Source of the DNA: Sophora flavescens
Taxonomy: Eukaryota > Streptophyta > Magnoliopsida > Fabales > Fabaceae
DNA: 64,000 nt
Assembly: GCA_030762895.1 (NCBI GenBank)
Contig: CM061066.1
Location: forward strand, 121,860,552 to 121,924,551
Direction of reading: 5' to 3'
Part shown: piece by piece, positions 23,525 to 35,553 of the stretch
Numbering within the stretch: the stretch's first letter is position 1
Layout: every line of letters starts with the position of its first letter
Made by a program: the position numbers and the translations under genes
Notes under the pieces: generated by a model
Database searches by the model: none
The model's input: the letters and a program-made list of their open reading frames with translations, nothing else
Told to the model about the DNA's origin: nothing

Positions 23525-23944
23525 GCAATCCATTAGGACTAGGAGCTTTTAAATCAAGTGATTTTGTGATGACATATCACCCCTCTTGCTAGAATGACCT
23601 TTTTTTTTGTAGTTAATCCTGGAATATGCGAACATATATTGACCTTGTAAGTTAATTCTTAAATATGCTAACCAGTAATGTGTGTCCAGGGATTCAGAAT
23701 TTTATTATTGTTTCATGTTTTATCACTTCATTGTTTTAGTGTTGTCACACAAATTCATTCATTACCAATCAACTAGGCTAGAGTAATTCTTAGCTAGACA
23801 CTACTAAGATAGTCATTCAAATCATTATTTAATAAATATAAAGCTGTAGGAACTATAATTAAAATGCACCTATTAGAAGAACTGCCATAGAGATTTATAT
23901 ACATGAAAAGCTAAATTCACCACATTCATCCTTTCATTGTCAGC
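23525..23944. other. Intergenic region between B3 and receptor-like genes
   Basis: The two genes converge here, 3' end to 3' end, 420 bases apart. The interval should hold both 3' UTRs. Nothing else was seen. Confidence 0.6.
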
Positions 23945-25960
23945 CTAAGAAAACACCCATCCAGAAGTGAAACACAAGGCTATGGTTATAACAAAACCAG
24001 CAAAAGCACCAAATCCAAATGGAAAACCAATGATCTCAAGCTTCTCATCATCATCATCATCAGGCTGAGGAGGATTCTGCTCTGGTGGAGGAAGCATAGA
24101 TCCACCATGATGGTAGAGTCCCTTGTTCCCTTCAAAGCTTGTAGATGGAAAAGTATCGAACTGGCCCCCACTTGGGATTTCCCCATGCAACTGATTATAA
24201 GACACATCAAATTTGGATAAGAAAGTCAGTTTCACTAATGAATTTGGCAATTCTCCTGAGAGTTTGTTGTGAGACACATCCAAAGTCTCCAACATTGCCA
24301 TTCCTGATAACTGATCAGGAATAGACCCTGAAAGATTATTCTCTTTCAAGTCCATAACATGCAGGCCTTTCAGGTTACCAAAACCTAGCCATATTGGTCC
24401 ATCAAGCTTGTTGTAACTGAGGATTATAGTTGGTCTGAAACTTGAAACTCTTTTATACAACATACCCTTTCCACTAGTGTAAAAGGGGAAGCCAGGAAGA
24501 TTTTCATCTGATGATAAATTCTTGTCCTGAAGCCTCACCAGCATGGTTAAGCTCTGTGGTATGTTGCCAGTGAAAGAGTTATTTGACAAGTCCATGTAAT
24601 ATAGATTGTCAAAATTTCCAAACCATGAGGGAATGCTTCCGCTGAGATGATTCCATGACAGATCTACCATCTGCAGCATCTTGCATCCACTTAACCAGTT
24701 TGGAATTGAACCTTTGATCTGACTATTGGCCAACACAAAAATCTTCAGATTACTAAACTCTAGATTTTGACCTTGAGGCATTTCTTCATCTTGGAAGTTA
24801 TATGTAAGGACCAGTGTACTTAAGTTGTTGCAGTGACTTAGAACCTCTAATGATGCAGATAAATTATGCAGGCTGGTATTTGAAAGTGAGAGATCGGATA
24901 AGGATTGAAGATTCTTGAAGCTGTCAGGAATCACACAATTGAGATGGTTCCTGGCAAGATTAATTGCTTCCAATCTTAGACAATTGGATAGATTACTAAG
25001 GATTGGACCATGGAATTTATTAGAACTAAGACCAAGAGAGGTTAGATTTTTCATTGCAGAACAATTCAAACCAATTGAACCACTCATAGAGTTGTTGTTC
25101 AAAATGAGCACTTGAAGAGATGGAGAATTCACCAGTGTTGCAGGCAACTGGCCAGTGAATTTATTGGAGTCACCAGAGAAAACCTTAAGCCTTGTGAGGC
25201 TCCCAAATATATCTGGAAGAGTTCCATAAAACCTATTATTAGTAATGTATAATTCCTCTAAGTTTGAAAGGTTACCAACTCCTTTATTCAATGGCCCAAA
25301 TATCTTATTATCCTGCAGATTCAGTACACTCAAATTTTGCAGCTGAAAGATACTCTCTGAAATGCTTCCTGACAAATCATTTCCATCAACAGACAGTTGC
25401 TGCAGAGAGGAGCAATTACCTATATTTTCTGGAATCTCACCAGAGAAGAAGTTACTTGAGATTTTAAATATTCTAACCTGATTGAAATTGGTACAGATTG
25501 TTGTATTTATAGTGCCTTGAAGATAGTTATTGCTCAAGTCAATCACCTCCAAGTTTTGTAGGTGAAACAGCTTATCAGGAACAAAGCCACTGAAGAAATT
25601 CTGAGAAAGGTTCAAGACTCTTAGTTGATCCAAACCTGCTAAGGATTCACAGATTTTTCCTGTGAGTTTTCTGCTTCCAAGTTCCAAGTGAACCACCCTT
25701 GGAGGCAAGCCATCACATGTGACACCAGACCAAGTACAGTAATTAAGGGAGCTAGTGCTGTTCCAGTCAAGAATAGGTGATTCTAAGCAGTTAGAGAATC
25801 CAATCAAGGCTTTCAAGTCATTGGGATTACTTGTGAAGTTCTGAGATTTAAGTGTACAAGTCCCAGAACTTATCAATAACATCAAAATTAATGACAAAAA
25901 AGGAATAGGAAATCCCATTGAACTAAAGCAGTTAAGCACCCCACTAAGGAAAAAAAACAT
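23945..25960 (-). CDS. LRR receptor-like protein, phytosulfokine-receptor-like, no kinase
   Basis: An intronless 671-codon ORF. Translation may start at the first Met or at Met15 (MGFPIPFLSLILMLLISSG), which begins a good signal peptide. The LRR N-terminal cap (residues about 48-88) contains CTWSGVTCDG. About 20 plant-type extracellular LRRs follow (for example LNLSQNFFSGFVPDKL, VDLSWNHLSGSIPSWFG). An island region of about 35-40 residues (LPGFPFYTSGKGMLYK) sits between late LRRs, as in phytosulfokine and PSY-type receptors. After the last LRR come an acidic PDDDDDEKLE juxtamembrane and one transmembrane segment (about 640-668), then a stop, so there is no kinase domain. Likely a plasma-membrane receptor-like protein needing a partner kinase, or a kinase-less paralogue. 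No kinase sequence lies downstream. Confidence 0.85.
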   Translation of the reverse strand: MFFFLSGVLNCFSSMGFPIPFLSLILMLLISSGTCTLKSQNFTSNPNDLKALIGFSNCLESPILDWNSTSSLNYCTWSGVTCDGLPPRVVHLELGSRKLTGKICESLAGLDQLRVLNLSQNFFSGFVPDKLFHLQNLEVIDLSNNYLQGTINTTICTNFNQVRIFKISSNFFSGEIPENIGNCSSLQQLSVDGNDLSGSISESIFQLQNLSVLNLQDNKIFGPLNKGVGNLSNLEELYITNNRFYGTLPDIFGSLTRLKVFSGDSNKFTGQLPATLVNSPSLQVLILNNNSMSGSIGLNCSAMKNLTSLGLSSNKFHGPILSNLSNCLRLEAINLARNHLNCVIPDSFKNLQSLSDLSLSNTSLHNLSASLEVLSHCNNLSTLVLTYNFQDEEMPQGQNLEFSNLKIFVLANSQIKGSIPNWLSGCKMLQMVDLSWNHLSGSIPSWFGNFDNLYYMDLSNNSFTGNIPQSLTMLVRLQDKNLSSDENLPGFPFYTSGKGMLYKRVSSFRPTIILSYNKLDGPIWLGFGNLKGLHVMDLKENNLSGSIPDQLSGMAMLETLDVSHNKLSGELPNSLVKLTFLSKFDVSYNQLHGEIPSGGQFDTFPSTSFEGNKGLYHHGGSMLPPPEQNPPQPDDDDDEKLEIIGFPFGFGAFAGFVITIALCFTSGWVFS

Positions 25961-27284
25961 GAAAATATAGCCACCAGGATTCAGTGGCTTATGTTAGAGC
26001 AAATAGTGGTTTGATATTTCAGTTTTGAACAAAGAGCAGACACAAAAGGACTACATAAAATTTGAACTTTATTTGAACATATATTTATTGAATTTCAACG
26101 TTACTGTTTACTTGCCGTGTTGTGGGTACTGACCACGTTAGTGTGGAAAGCAGATCTGAGCTTTCTATGAAACTTGCATGTAAGGGAACTTAAGTCTTTC
26201 CTTTTATCCTTTCTTGTTTGACCAAAGATAGATAAGGGTACCCCATTACTTTACTCAAAGATAAGGGTACTCATCATCTTCATGCATTTGTAACTATCTT
26301 GTGGCACACTGAGTTTTCTAGTCACTATTAATGGTTAAATAAATATCCTAATAAATTGTAACTCAAATGGTATTTTTCAACTAGGAATTTTTTTGAACAC
26401 AAATTTGTGGATATCATACGGTGTCCGCTTTGTTTTTGGATGTATTTTCGAGATGCGTATATACATTGATAAAAATTAGGTGATAGATGAAAAGAAACAA
26501 ATACGATATCTAAAATTTGTGTTCAAATAACAACTATTTTTCAAAGAGATCTATGGTTGTTTCACATTCACCAAATCTGACAAAGCTAATCTCCCAAAAT
26601 CTATGGGCAGTAAAAAAAATCTGTTAAATAAAAGTCCGGTAAAAAAAATACACTGTTAAATAAATATTATTTCCAAAAGTTTCAAAATTAACTAATTGAA
26701 CCAACGACACGTGACCCCAAGAATCTCTCCGATTCAATCTCATGTTCAGTTTTTAGAATCTCACACATAGATATAATTAAAAAAATGAAAGCTATATTGA
26801 ACAAAAAACAATGAATGCTATTGTCAAGAAGTCTCATTCAAATCAATAATCAAATTAGTAGTTTTCAATTCATATAAAAAACATTATTTACCAAAGAAAA
26901 TTTTGTACAATGGCAAGTGGAAGGAGACTTTTGTACAATTGTACAAATCAAGATCGACAGATAGAAGCCTTATTCATATCAATAACTCGTGATTGCAACT
27001 TGTAACTATCGAAGGAGACTTTTATACAATGTACAATTCAAGATCAACACATAGGAAGGAGACCATTTTAAAATCATACATGTACTTAAGAAGTATATTA
27101 ATCAGTAAATATACATATCATTTCATTCACTGTGGAAGAGAACCTGAGTTTGAATCCCGTAAAATACATCTTTAAGGAGGGATGATGAACTGTGACTAAA
27201 TAGCTGAGCGGAAATTAGTATCATAGTGGGTCTAAAGGATCTAGGTTTATGAAAATACTCTGTGAACCAACTGGGAAGCTAAGC
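25961..27284. other. Intergenic region upstream of receptor-like gene
   Basis: AT-rich sequence without supported genes. It contains the promoter of the - strand receptor-like gene on its left. On the right it ends at TAAGC, the 5' copy of element C's imperfect TSD. Confidence 0.55.
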
Positions 27285-27859
27285 TGTGAATGAAGTGTCT
27301 CAGGAATCAGTTATAAATTAGTTAGGAAAGTTAGTTAGTAAGTTCGGTTAGTTGTTGGCCACAACTGTCTACAACTATAACTAACTTAGTGATCCTTTTC
27401 TAGCTCAATTGTAACTGATTCCTATTGTCTATATAAGCAGCATGTCATTGCTGCTATAGGAAGACTTTATCATTCATGAGAATTCTATTGTGAAAGATCA
27501 GATAGGAAACAAAGAAAGATCACAAAATTGTGAGAAAAATGGAGTGCGAGAGGCTTGGGGTTATTTCTGTACAAGTCAGTGCTGATGGTAGAGATAAGGA
27601 GCCAAGGAACTCTATTGTAAGGCTTGATCTTTGTTGAGGAATCACTAGTGTGAAGCTGATCCTCCCCGTGGACGTAGGTCATAGTTATATGACCGAACCA
27701 CTAAATCTTGGTGTCACTCTCTTTCCTTTCCTTTTACTTAGTTGTGTTTGTGTTAATTTCCTTTACTTTCTAAATTCTATTTTCTGCTAGCATTCTTGGT
27801 ACTGTGTGTGTTATTGGTACTGTGTTTGTGTGTTATTGGTTGCAGTTCTTTGCTTTACA
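27285..27859 (+). repeat. Element C 5' LTR
   Basis: 575 bp, TG...CA. TATATAAG at about 27430-27437 is a good TATA box. A candidate PBS (ATTGGCGTCGTCTGTGGGAA) begins immediately after the LTR; I have not assigned the tRNA. Confidence 0.88.
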
Positions 27860-27905
27860 ATTGGCGTCGTCTGTGGGAACAAGGACCCAAGAAGAAGGTG
27901 CAACC

Positions 27906-28417
27906 ATGGGAGCAACTAAGATCGATATTGAGAAGTTCACCAGCTCCAATGATTTTGGACTATGGAGGATAAAGATGCAAGCAATCTTGGTGCATCAAGG
28001 TCTGGCTGATGCATTGAAGGGAAAGGCTGCACTGCCCAAAACTTTATTCGAGAAAGAGAAGAAAGATCTGATAGAAAAGGCCAGAAGCACTATAATCTTG
28101 TGCCTTGGGGACAAAGCCTTGAGAGAAGTGACTAGAGAATCAACTGCTGCAGCAATGTGGCTCAAACTGGAATTATTGTACATGACCAAAACAGTGGCAA
28201 ATCGGCTCTTCTTGAAGCAACAGTTGTATTCATTCAAAATTAATGAGGATCGATTGCTCAGTGATCAGATTGCAGACTTCAACCAAACTTTGGATGATCT
28301 TGAGAACATTGATGTAAAATTGGATGATGAAGACAATGCCCTAATCTTACTTAGTGCTTTGCCAAATTCATATGGACATTTTAAAGATGATATATTGTTT
28401 GGAAGATATCAAACCAT
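27906..28417 (+). pseudogene. Element C gag, N-terminal part
   Basis: It starts MGATKIDIEKFTSSNDFG and has the copia gag (UBN2-type) motifs LWRIKMQAIL, TRESTAAAMWLKLELLY and LILLSALPNSYGHFKD. The frame is open up to element B. It is split from its C-terminus by 20 kb of inserted DNA. Confidence 0.85.
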
Positions 28418-30136
28418 TGAAATAGACAACTATAAACACGAGAAGGGGGGTTGAATTGTGTTTATCAGAATTTAAACAAAGTTGAAATCTTTTTGCATAC
28501 ATAAGCTAGGTTTAGACGAGTGGAAGGATACAGGATGGACGGGTGACTTTTGGCAAACACGCCACTTGATAGACGTAATAAAACTAAAGCAACTAAAGAG
28601 TTTAAGGAAAGAGATTGACATAGTTATTTATCCTGGTTCACTCTTCAAAGCAAAAAGCTACGTCCAGTCCTTGGCAGCACCAAGATTTATCCATTATAAC
28701 TGATCAGGTTACAGACTCAAGTATTGTTTGCACACCTAGCCTCTTCAGGCTCAAAGACAAGTATTCTTTGCACACCTAGCCTCTTCAGGATCAAGACAAG
28801 TATTCTTTGCATACTTAGCCTCTTCAGGCTCACTCGGTTTGTTTGAGAGATTTGGTTTGTAACAAATACAACTTCTCACAGACAGATCTTTCACTAACAC
28901 TCAGAGAGTGGTTTAAATGTAAAGCTTAGGAAAGTTTGCGCAATAACTTCAAATGATTGAAGAATACAGAATGAAAGAGTGAAGATATTAATGCGCAGAG
29001 TAATGGCTCTTTAATGCTATGTGTATTCTCTCTTATCTGTGTTTCATCTTCAACGACTTCTGTATTTATGGTCTTCAAGCATTTATGATCCGTTAGAGAC
29101 ATTCCCTGAGATGTTGGCTTCTAGAAGAACTTTATTACATGCAATAGAGTCGTTATGGGCAGCCATTAATGCAATAGGAACGTTGGTTGTACTCTAACAT
29201 GAAGGATCATGGCTTTATGCATCGTGATACAGCCATATCAGAGTTGTGCAGAGAGCTTTTTGTACTTTGCTGAGTACAATTCCCTTTTCGTGTAAGGACC
29301 AGAGGTACTAGGGAATAAAGTATGTTGGAAGCATTCTTTAACTGGTCTTTGGTACTGATATCCGAGGTTGCTTGTGAGAGTAACTTCTGACTTTTCTTGA
29401 TTCTGGTTCTTGAAATAAGATTCTGATAATTCTAAGAGAATTTGCGTTCATAGGATAAGCGCGTCCATATTGAAAATAGCTGCGTCCATCTAGCCATTTA
29501 AGATTTTACATTCGGGCTAGTAGACGAGCGCCAAATGCTATGTCATTGGACGGATACTCCTTTAACTAGTTGAATGTAGCCTAGTAGACGAGCTCCATAT
29601 TAAGGACTCAGCAAGTCCAAAGACTTGTGTGGACGAGCGCTTCTGTTACTTTAGTGGACGAGCACTTCTATCACTTCAGTAGACGAGCGCTTCTATCGCT
29701 TCAGTAGATGAGCGCCTCTGTCACTTTAGTGGACGCTGGCTTTTATCACTTTAGTGGATTCTGGCTGTTATCATTTTAGTGGACACTGGCTTTTATCACT
29801 TAAGTGGACGTTGACTTTTATCATTTTAGTATTGGACGTGAGATTCTATCACTAGCGTTGGACGTGATCTTCAATCACTTCAGTGTTGGACATGAGCTTC
29901 TATCACTTGTGTTGGACGTGAGCTTCTATCACTATAGTGTTGGACGTGCGTTTCAATCCCTTGCGTTGGACGGATGATTCTATCACTTACATTGGACGGA
30001 TGATTCTTACAGTTTTAATCTGTACACTAGATTGACAGGTTAGCAACCAATATGAAGGTTAATTAAATCATCAACCAATGTTTAGTTCTCATCAAAACTT
30101 AGGGAAATGCACATCAGACATTTTAGAGACTTAACA
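28418..30136 (-). repeat. Element B 3' LTR
   Basis: 1719 bp, ends TGAAATAGAC...CTTAACA. It contains a minisatellite at about 29631-30008. Adjacent to it the - strand has the purine tract AAAAAGGGGGAGATTG. Confidence 0.9.
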
Positions 30137-31054
30137 ATCTCCCCCTTTTTGATGATGACAAACATTGAGATGATTTAATGAACCTCAGGAAATATTAACA
30201 AAGAAAATAACATATATCAGATAGGTTGAAATTTTCTTAAGCGGGCAGGTCATGCAGATGCTAGATCAGACATTAAGTTTGACTTGTTTTACTTTGAAAT
30301 TATTATCAGAACAATCTTACTTAAGATTTATCTGAGCACTTGTGTGGACGAGCGCTTCTGTTACCTTAGTGGACGAGCACTTCTATCACTTCAGTAGACG
30401 AGCGCTTCTTTCGCTTCAGTAGATGAGCGCCTCTGTCACTTTAGTGGACGCTGGCTTTTATCACTTTAGTGGACGCTGGCTGTTATCATTTTAGTGGACA
30501 CTGGCTTTTATCACTTAAGTGGACGTTGACTTTTATCACTTTAGTATTGGACGTGAGATTCTATCACTAGCGTTGGACGTGATCTTCAATCACTTCAGTG
30601 TTGGACATGAGATTCTATCACTTGTGTTGGACGTGAGCTTCTATCACTATAGTGTTGGACGTGCGTTTCAATCCCTTGCGTTGGACGGATGATTCTATCA
30701 CTTACGTTGGACGGATGATTCTTACAGTTTTAATCTGTACACTAGATTGACAGGTTAGCAACCAATATGAAGGTTAATTAAATCATTAACCAATGTTTAG
30801 TTCTCATCAAAACTTAGGGAAATGCACATCAGACATTTTAGAGACTTAACAATCTCCCCCTTTTTGATGATGACAAACATTGAGATGATTTAATGAACCT
30901 CAGGAAATATTAACAAAGAAAATAACATATATCAGATAGGTTGAAATTTTCTTAAGCGGACAGGTCATGCAGATGCTAGATCAGAACATTAAGTTTGACT
31001 TGTTTTACTTTGAAATTATTATCAGAACAATCTTACTTAAGATTTATCTGAGCA
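29623..31054. repeat. Tandem duplication of 715-716 bp across the LTR-PPT junction
   Basis: Sequence 29623-30338 is repeated almost exactly as 30339-31054. The copies contain the minisatellite, the LTR end CTTAACA (at 30136 and again at about 30851), the purine tract and part of the internal region. The junction lies at CTGAGCA|CTTGTG. Element B therefore has an apparent second LTR terminus. Confidence 0.88.
29631..30008. repeat. Minisatellite in element B 3' LTR (about 15 units of 25-28 bp)
   Basis: Degenerate tandem copies of a unit resembling GGACGAGCGCTTCTATCACT followed by about six to eight variable bases. Units drift from GGACGAGCG through GGACGCTGG to GGACGTGAG and GGACGGATG along the array. 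Related arrays occur at about 30346-30723 and 48192-48598. Confidence 0.88.
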
Positions 31055-31411
31055 ATTATGGCAACTATCAGAGCATACTCATGTCCATGTATTATTTAAG
31101 ATTCGTATCATATTCATTCATATTCATTCTTCTATAACACATTTCTATCACATTTCTCATTTCTCCCATTCTCATTTCTCCTATTCTCCCCCTTTTGTCA
31201 ACATCAAAAAAGGGTTATCAAGTTTTATTTATGAGATATGTTTAAGGACAAGATAACATGTTAAGAAAATCATAGTAATGCAGCAAGAATATGATACATA
31301 CTCCACTTAAACTATTGTATCATCACTCCCCCTGAACTAATGCTTAGTTAAAAGAACATGTATATATGAGTAATGACAGATTTAGCACAAACAGGTTAAC
31401 ATTCAGACATG

Positions 31412-32739
31412 TCATTCAACAATGCAATGCATGTTTAGATTATCTCTAATAAATAAAAACCTTTCTTCTGCGAGAGGTTTAGTGAAAATATCAGCCCATT
31501 GATTTTCAGTTTTAACAAACTTAATATCAAAGATGTCTTTCTGAACATAATCCCCAATGAAATGATGTTTGATTTCAATATGCTTAGCCTTAGAATGCTG
31601 CATTGGATTTTTAGTTAAGCATATAGAACTAGAATTATCACACCATACAGATATGTTATGGTCATAAATAGAGTAATCCTCAAGTTGATGTTTTACTCAT
31701 AAGAGTTGAGAGCAGCAACTAGCAGCAGAGGTGTATTGCAGCCGGCGATAGAGATGGGGCAATGGTTGTCTGCCTCTTGCTTGACCATGAGACTAAACTT
31801 GCTCCAATGAAGTGACATCCTCCACTGGTGCTTTTTCTTTCTATTCTATCTCCAACAAAATCAGCATCACAATATCCCACTAATCTATATTCTTTTGATC
31901 TTAAATACAACAAACCAAGATTAGTAGTTCCAAGAAAATATCTAAATATTCTTTTAACAGCCTTGAGATAAGATTCTCTAGGATCAGATTGGAATCTAGC
32001 ACACATACAGACACTAAATTGAATGTCAGGCCTGCTTGAAGTTAAGTACAGTAGAGAGTCAATCATACCTCTGTAGATAGTTTGATCTACCTTTTTACCT
32101 TCATCATCTTTGCTTAGTTTTGCATTGGGTTGCATAGGGGTTTTCATGAGCTTTACATTTTCCATTTTGTATTTCTTGAGTATCTCCTTGGTATATTTTT
32201 GTTGATGAATGTAAATTACATCACTTGTCTGCTTGATTTGTAATCCGAGGAAGAACTTCAATTCTCCCATCATGCTCATCTCAAATTCAGCTTGCATTAG
32301 ATTTGAAAATTCCTTGCACAGCTTTTCATTAGTTGCTCCAAAAATAATATCATCAACATATATTTGAACTATAATAAAGTTCTCCTTAGAGCATTTTTGA
32401 ACAGAGTAGTGTCTACTTGTCCTTTAGGAAAACCATTATGCATGAGAAAACCATATAATGCCTTTTTAAGTTTGAAAACGTGATCTGGTTTATCAGTATC
32501 CTCAAAACCAGGGGGTTGTTTAACATACACTTCTTCTTCAATTATACCATTTAGAAAATCACTTTTTACATCCATTTGAAACAGGGTAATTTGGTGTTGT
32601 GCAGCATATGACATTAAAATGCGTATGACTTATATTCTAACTACATGTGCAAAGGTTTCAATATAATCAATACCTTCTTGTTGGTTGTAGCCTTGAGCAA
32701 CTAACCTTGCCTTATTTCTGACAACTTTACCATCTTCAT
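31412..32739 (-). pseudogene. Element B reverse transcriptase and RNase H (left of solo LTR)
   Basis: On the - strand: RNKARLVAQGYNQQEG, FQMDVKSDFLNGIIE, then a small deletion that removes the LKQAPRAWY segment, IYVDDIIFGA (intact) and the TPMQPNAKLSKDD linker. RNase H includes YCDADFVGDRIERKST and IEIKHHFIGDYV. Frameshifts break it at about 32400 and 31730. The frame ends at the IFTKPLAEERF motif and a stop at 31412. Confidence 0.85.
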
Positions 32740-34052
32740 TGGTACGAATTTTCTAGGCAAGTATACCTAGTCGTACAAGTAATACGGTGGTGAGACTGGA
32801 TATCGTCCATAGGGATCGGTTGCCAATTACCAATTCACAAGCTCAACAACTATCTAGACTAAACGATGGCATGAAAAGAGATCAAAACATAAAATAAGGA
32901 AACAAAAGCAATTAAAATGTTTTTGGTCTTTTGGGATTTTTAACAAACACTTGGAATGCAGAAAGAAATGGATAGAATTGTCAGGGTTAGACTACACTAA
33001 TCCTCCCTCAATTTCAATGAAATGGTTACTAACACAAGTCCTAATTCATTTATGACAATCAAATCTTCTCAATTACTCAAACCCTAATGTCTTAGGTGGA
33101 ATGAGCCTAAAATCCCAAATTAAACCCTAATGTCTTAGGTGGATTAAGATGAGAGTTTGAATTAAGAGTCAAGATTCATAAGATTGCAAGCACCCCAAGA
33201 CCTATGTCTAGGTTCATGAACTACTTGGCATTTGATTCATAAGCATGCCTTAATATCAATCTTTCAATTGTCTATTAAAGCAACATATCATTCCAAGGAT
33301 GATCAAACCTAGGAAAGCACTAAGCATGGAATCAAACACTCATAAAGAAATAGGAAATTGTATTACATTCAAATCATGTTACAATCAAGTTCAGAGAAGC
33401 AGTCATCTAACCCCAACAAGGGGGAAGTTTAGCTAGACATAATCAAAGAGAAAGGCAAAAGAAAAGATATAGGGATGAATGAAGGAAGGAACTCCATGGA
33501 AGGATGCACCAAGCCACAACAGCAGAGAGTCTATTTTTAGGGTTTCTGGCCTCCTTTTTTCTCTAACTTCGAATCTGCCCTATAACAGCTTATAAACAGA
33601 GGTTCTGGGTATCGCCCGCTCGCGGGGCGAGACCTGGTTCGCGAGGCGAAACATAAAGGGTGACTTCTCTGGCACAGTCAGGCCTTCAGGCTCGCGAGGC
33701 GAGATGGTGATTCGCGAGACGAGACAGAAAGGGTGACTGTTGCTGTTCAGGCTGGTCATCGGGCTCGCGAGGCGAGATCCTTTCTCGCGGGGCGAAACTT
33801 CCAGAATTGCTCCATCACGACCGTGATGGTCTCTACTTGGCTCAATTTCTTCTCTTTTCAGGCTCTATCTTCATCCAAGCTTCATCATGGCTAAATCTTG
33901 GGCAATTAATCATAAATTCCTGCAAAACAACACACAAAACCACTTTATCCGTTCCAAAGGAAAAACTAACCAAAATCAAACTAAAATGGCCTAACTATAT
34001 GCAAATGCATGCAGAAATGTACATGGAAAATGAGGTGAAATTACACTCATCA
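32740..34052 (-). mobile_element. Solo LTR related to element D, inserted in element B
   Basis: 1313 bp from TGGTACG to ACTCATCA with TSD TTCAT at 32735-32739 and 34053-34057. On the - strand it begins TGATGAGTGTAATTTCACC, like the D LTR. It shares about 200 bases at that U3 end and conserved blocks with D, but its GC-rich repeats are of a different type (GCTCGCGAGGCGAGA, about 33610-33800). TATA-like TTATAAGC lies at about 33588-33596 on the - strand. No internal sequence remains. Confidence 0.87.
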
Positions 34053-34423
34053 TTCATCCAATTTGTTTCTGAACACCCATCTTGTTCCAATAACCGACTT
34101 GTTTTTAGGCTTAGAGACAAGAGTCCAGACATCATTTCTGGTGAACTGGTTAAGTTCTTCTTGCATAGCAAGAATCCAGCTTTCATCCTCAAGAGCTTCC
34201 TCAATGCGTTTAGGCTCCAAATCTGAAATAAAGGCCACATTGCTTGATTCTCTTAATGTGGATCTGGTTCTTACTCCTTCGGAAGGATTTCCAATAATAA
34301 GATCCTTAGGATAATGGGTGTTGAACTTCCAATCCCTTTTGAGATCATCATGAAGATCTTGACTTGTCTGCTGACTCGTATGTTCCACTTGTCTTTCAGC
34401 CTCAGGAACAGGTTCTGTTTTGG
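34053..34423 (-). pseudogene. Element B linker to reverse transcriptase (right of solo LTR)
   Basis: It encodes DLIIGNPSEGVRTRSTL, EDESWILAMQEELNQF and TRWVFRNKLDE, and then meets the solo LTR TSD (TTCAT). The reverse transcriptase continues at 32739. The Trp of DVWTL is intact here although it is a stop in element A. Confidence 0.85.
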
Positions 34424-35553
34424 TTAGATCGGGTGTTGACTTTCTGGCTTGTTTATATCAAGACCTGCAAGATCATCTTCTAGATCTGATAGTTCTTTAT
34501 CAGTCTTTAATCCATCATTGAATTTAACATGAACAGATTCTTCAATAATACAAGTTCTTGAATTGTATACTCTAAAAGCCTTATACTTTTCAGAATATCC
34601 TACGAAAATACCTTTATCTACCTTAGAATCAAACTTTCCAAGATTATCTCTGGTATTCAGAATAAAACATTCACATCCAAAAGCATGAAAAAAGATATGT
34701 TGGGGATTTTTATTTTCCATAATTCATAAGGAGTCCTTTTTAGAAAAGGCCTAATAAGTATTCTGTTTTGTACATAACAAGCAGTGTTTACAGCTTCTGC
34801 CCAGAAGTACTTAGGGAGATTATTTTCATTGAGCATAGATCTAGCCATCTCTTGCAGAGATCTGTTCTTTCTCTCAACCACTCCATTTTGCTGTAGAGTT
34901 CTAGGTGCAGAGAAATTGTGAGAGATTTCATTCTCCTCACAGAACTGTCTAAACTGTTCATTTTCAAATTATCCCCCAAGATCACTTCTAAGGGTAGAAA
35001 TACAGAAACCCTGCTCATTTTGTACTCTTTTGCAGAATACTGAAAAAGCCTTAAAAGATTCATCATTGTGTGTTAGGAAGAGTACCCATGTGTATATGGA
35101 ATAGTCATCAACTATGACAAATCCATATTTTCTTCGGTCAGTGGCAACACTAACTGGTCCAAACAGATCCATGTGTAACAACTGAAGAGGTCTAGAGGTT
35201 GATGCTTGGTTTTTAGATTTGAAACTTGATTTTATCTGTTTACCTCTCTGACATGCATCACACAAGACATCTTTCTTAAAACTAATATCAGACAATCCTC
35301 TCATGAGATTATTCCTTTTAAATTCAGAAATTAGTTTCATACTAGCATGTCCTAGTTTCTTATGTCATAACCATCTCTCATCCTCTTTAGACATCAGACA
35401 GGTTACACTTTGATCTGAGAGATCAGACAATTCAATCTTATAAAGATTTTGTTGCCTTTTAGCTGAAAAGAAGGTTTTGCCACAACAGTCTTTAACTATG
35501 CATACATCCTTGGTAAAGGAAACATCAAAACCACTATCACATAATTGACTTAT
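34424..35553 (-). pseudogene. Element B integrase
   Basis: The frames are HLC-type pre-integrase (DSGFDVSFTKDVCIVK), CDACQRGKQIK, LHMDLFGPVSV (first Asp), FCISTLRSDLGG (second Asp) and MVERKNRSLQEM near the third acidic residue. The reading shifts around 34970, 34690 and 34440. Domain order and wording match element A closely. Confidence 0.85.

Noticed and set aside
26993..27175. 60-codon + strand frame upstream of element C
   Set aside because: AT-rich, short and without homology that I recognise.
29631..30008. Regular spacing suggesting a CRISPR-like array
   Set aside because: The units are contiguous and drift in sequence with no unique spacers. It is a minisatellite in a plant LTR.
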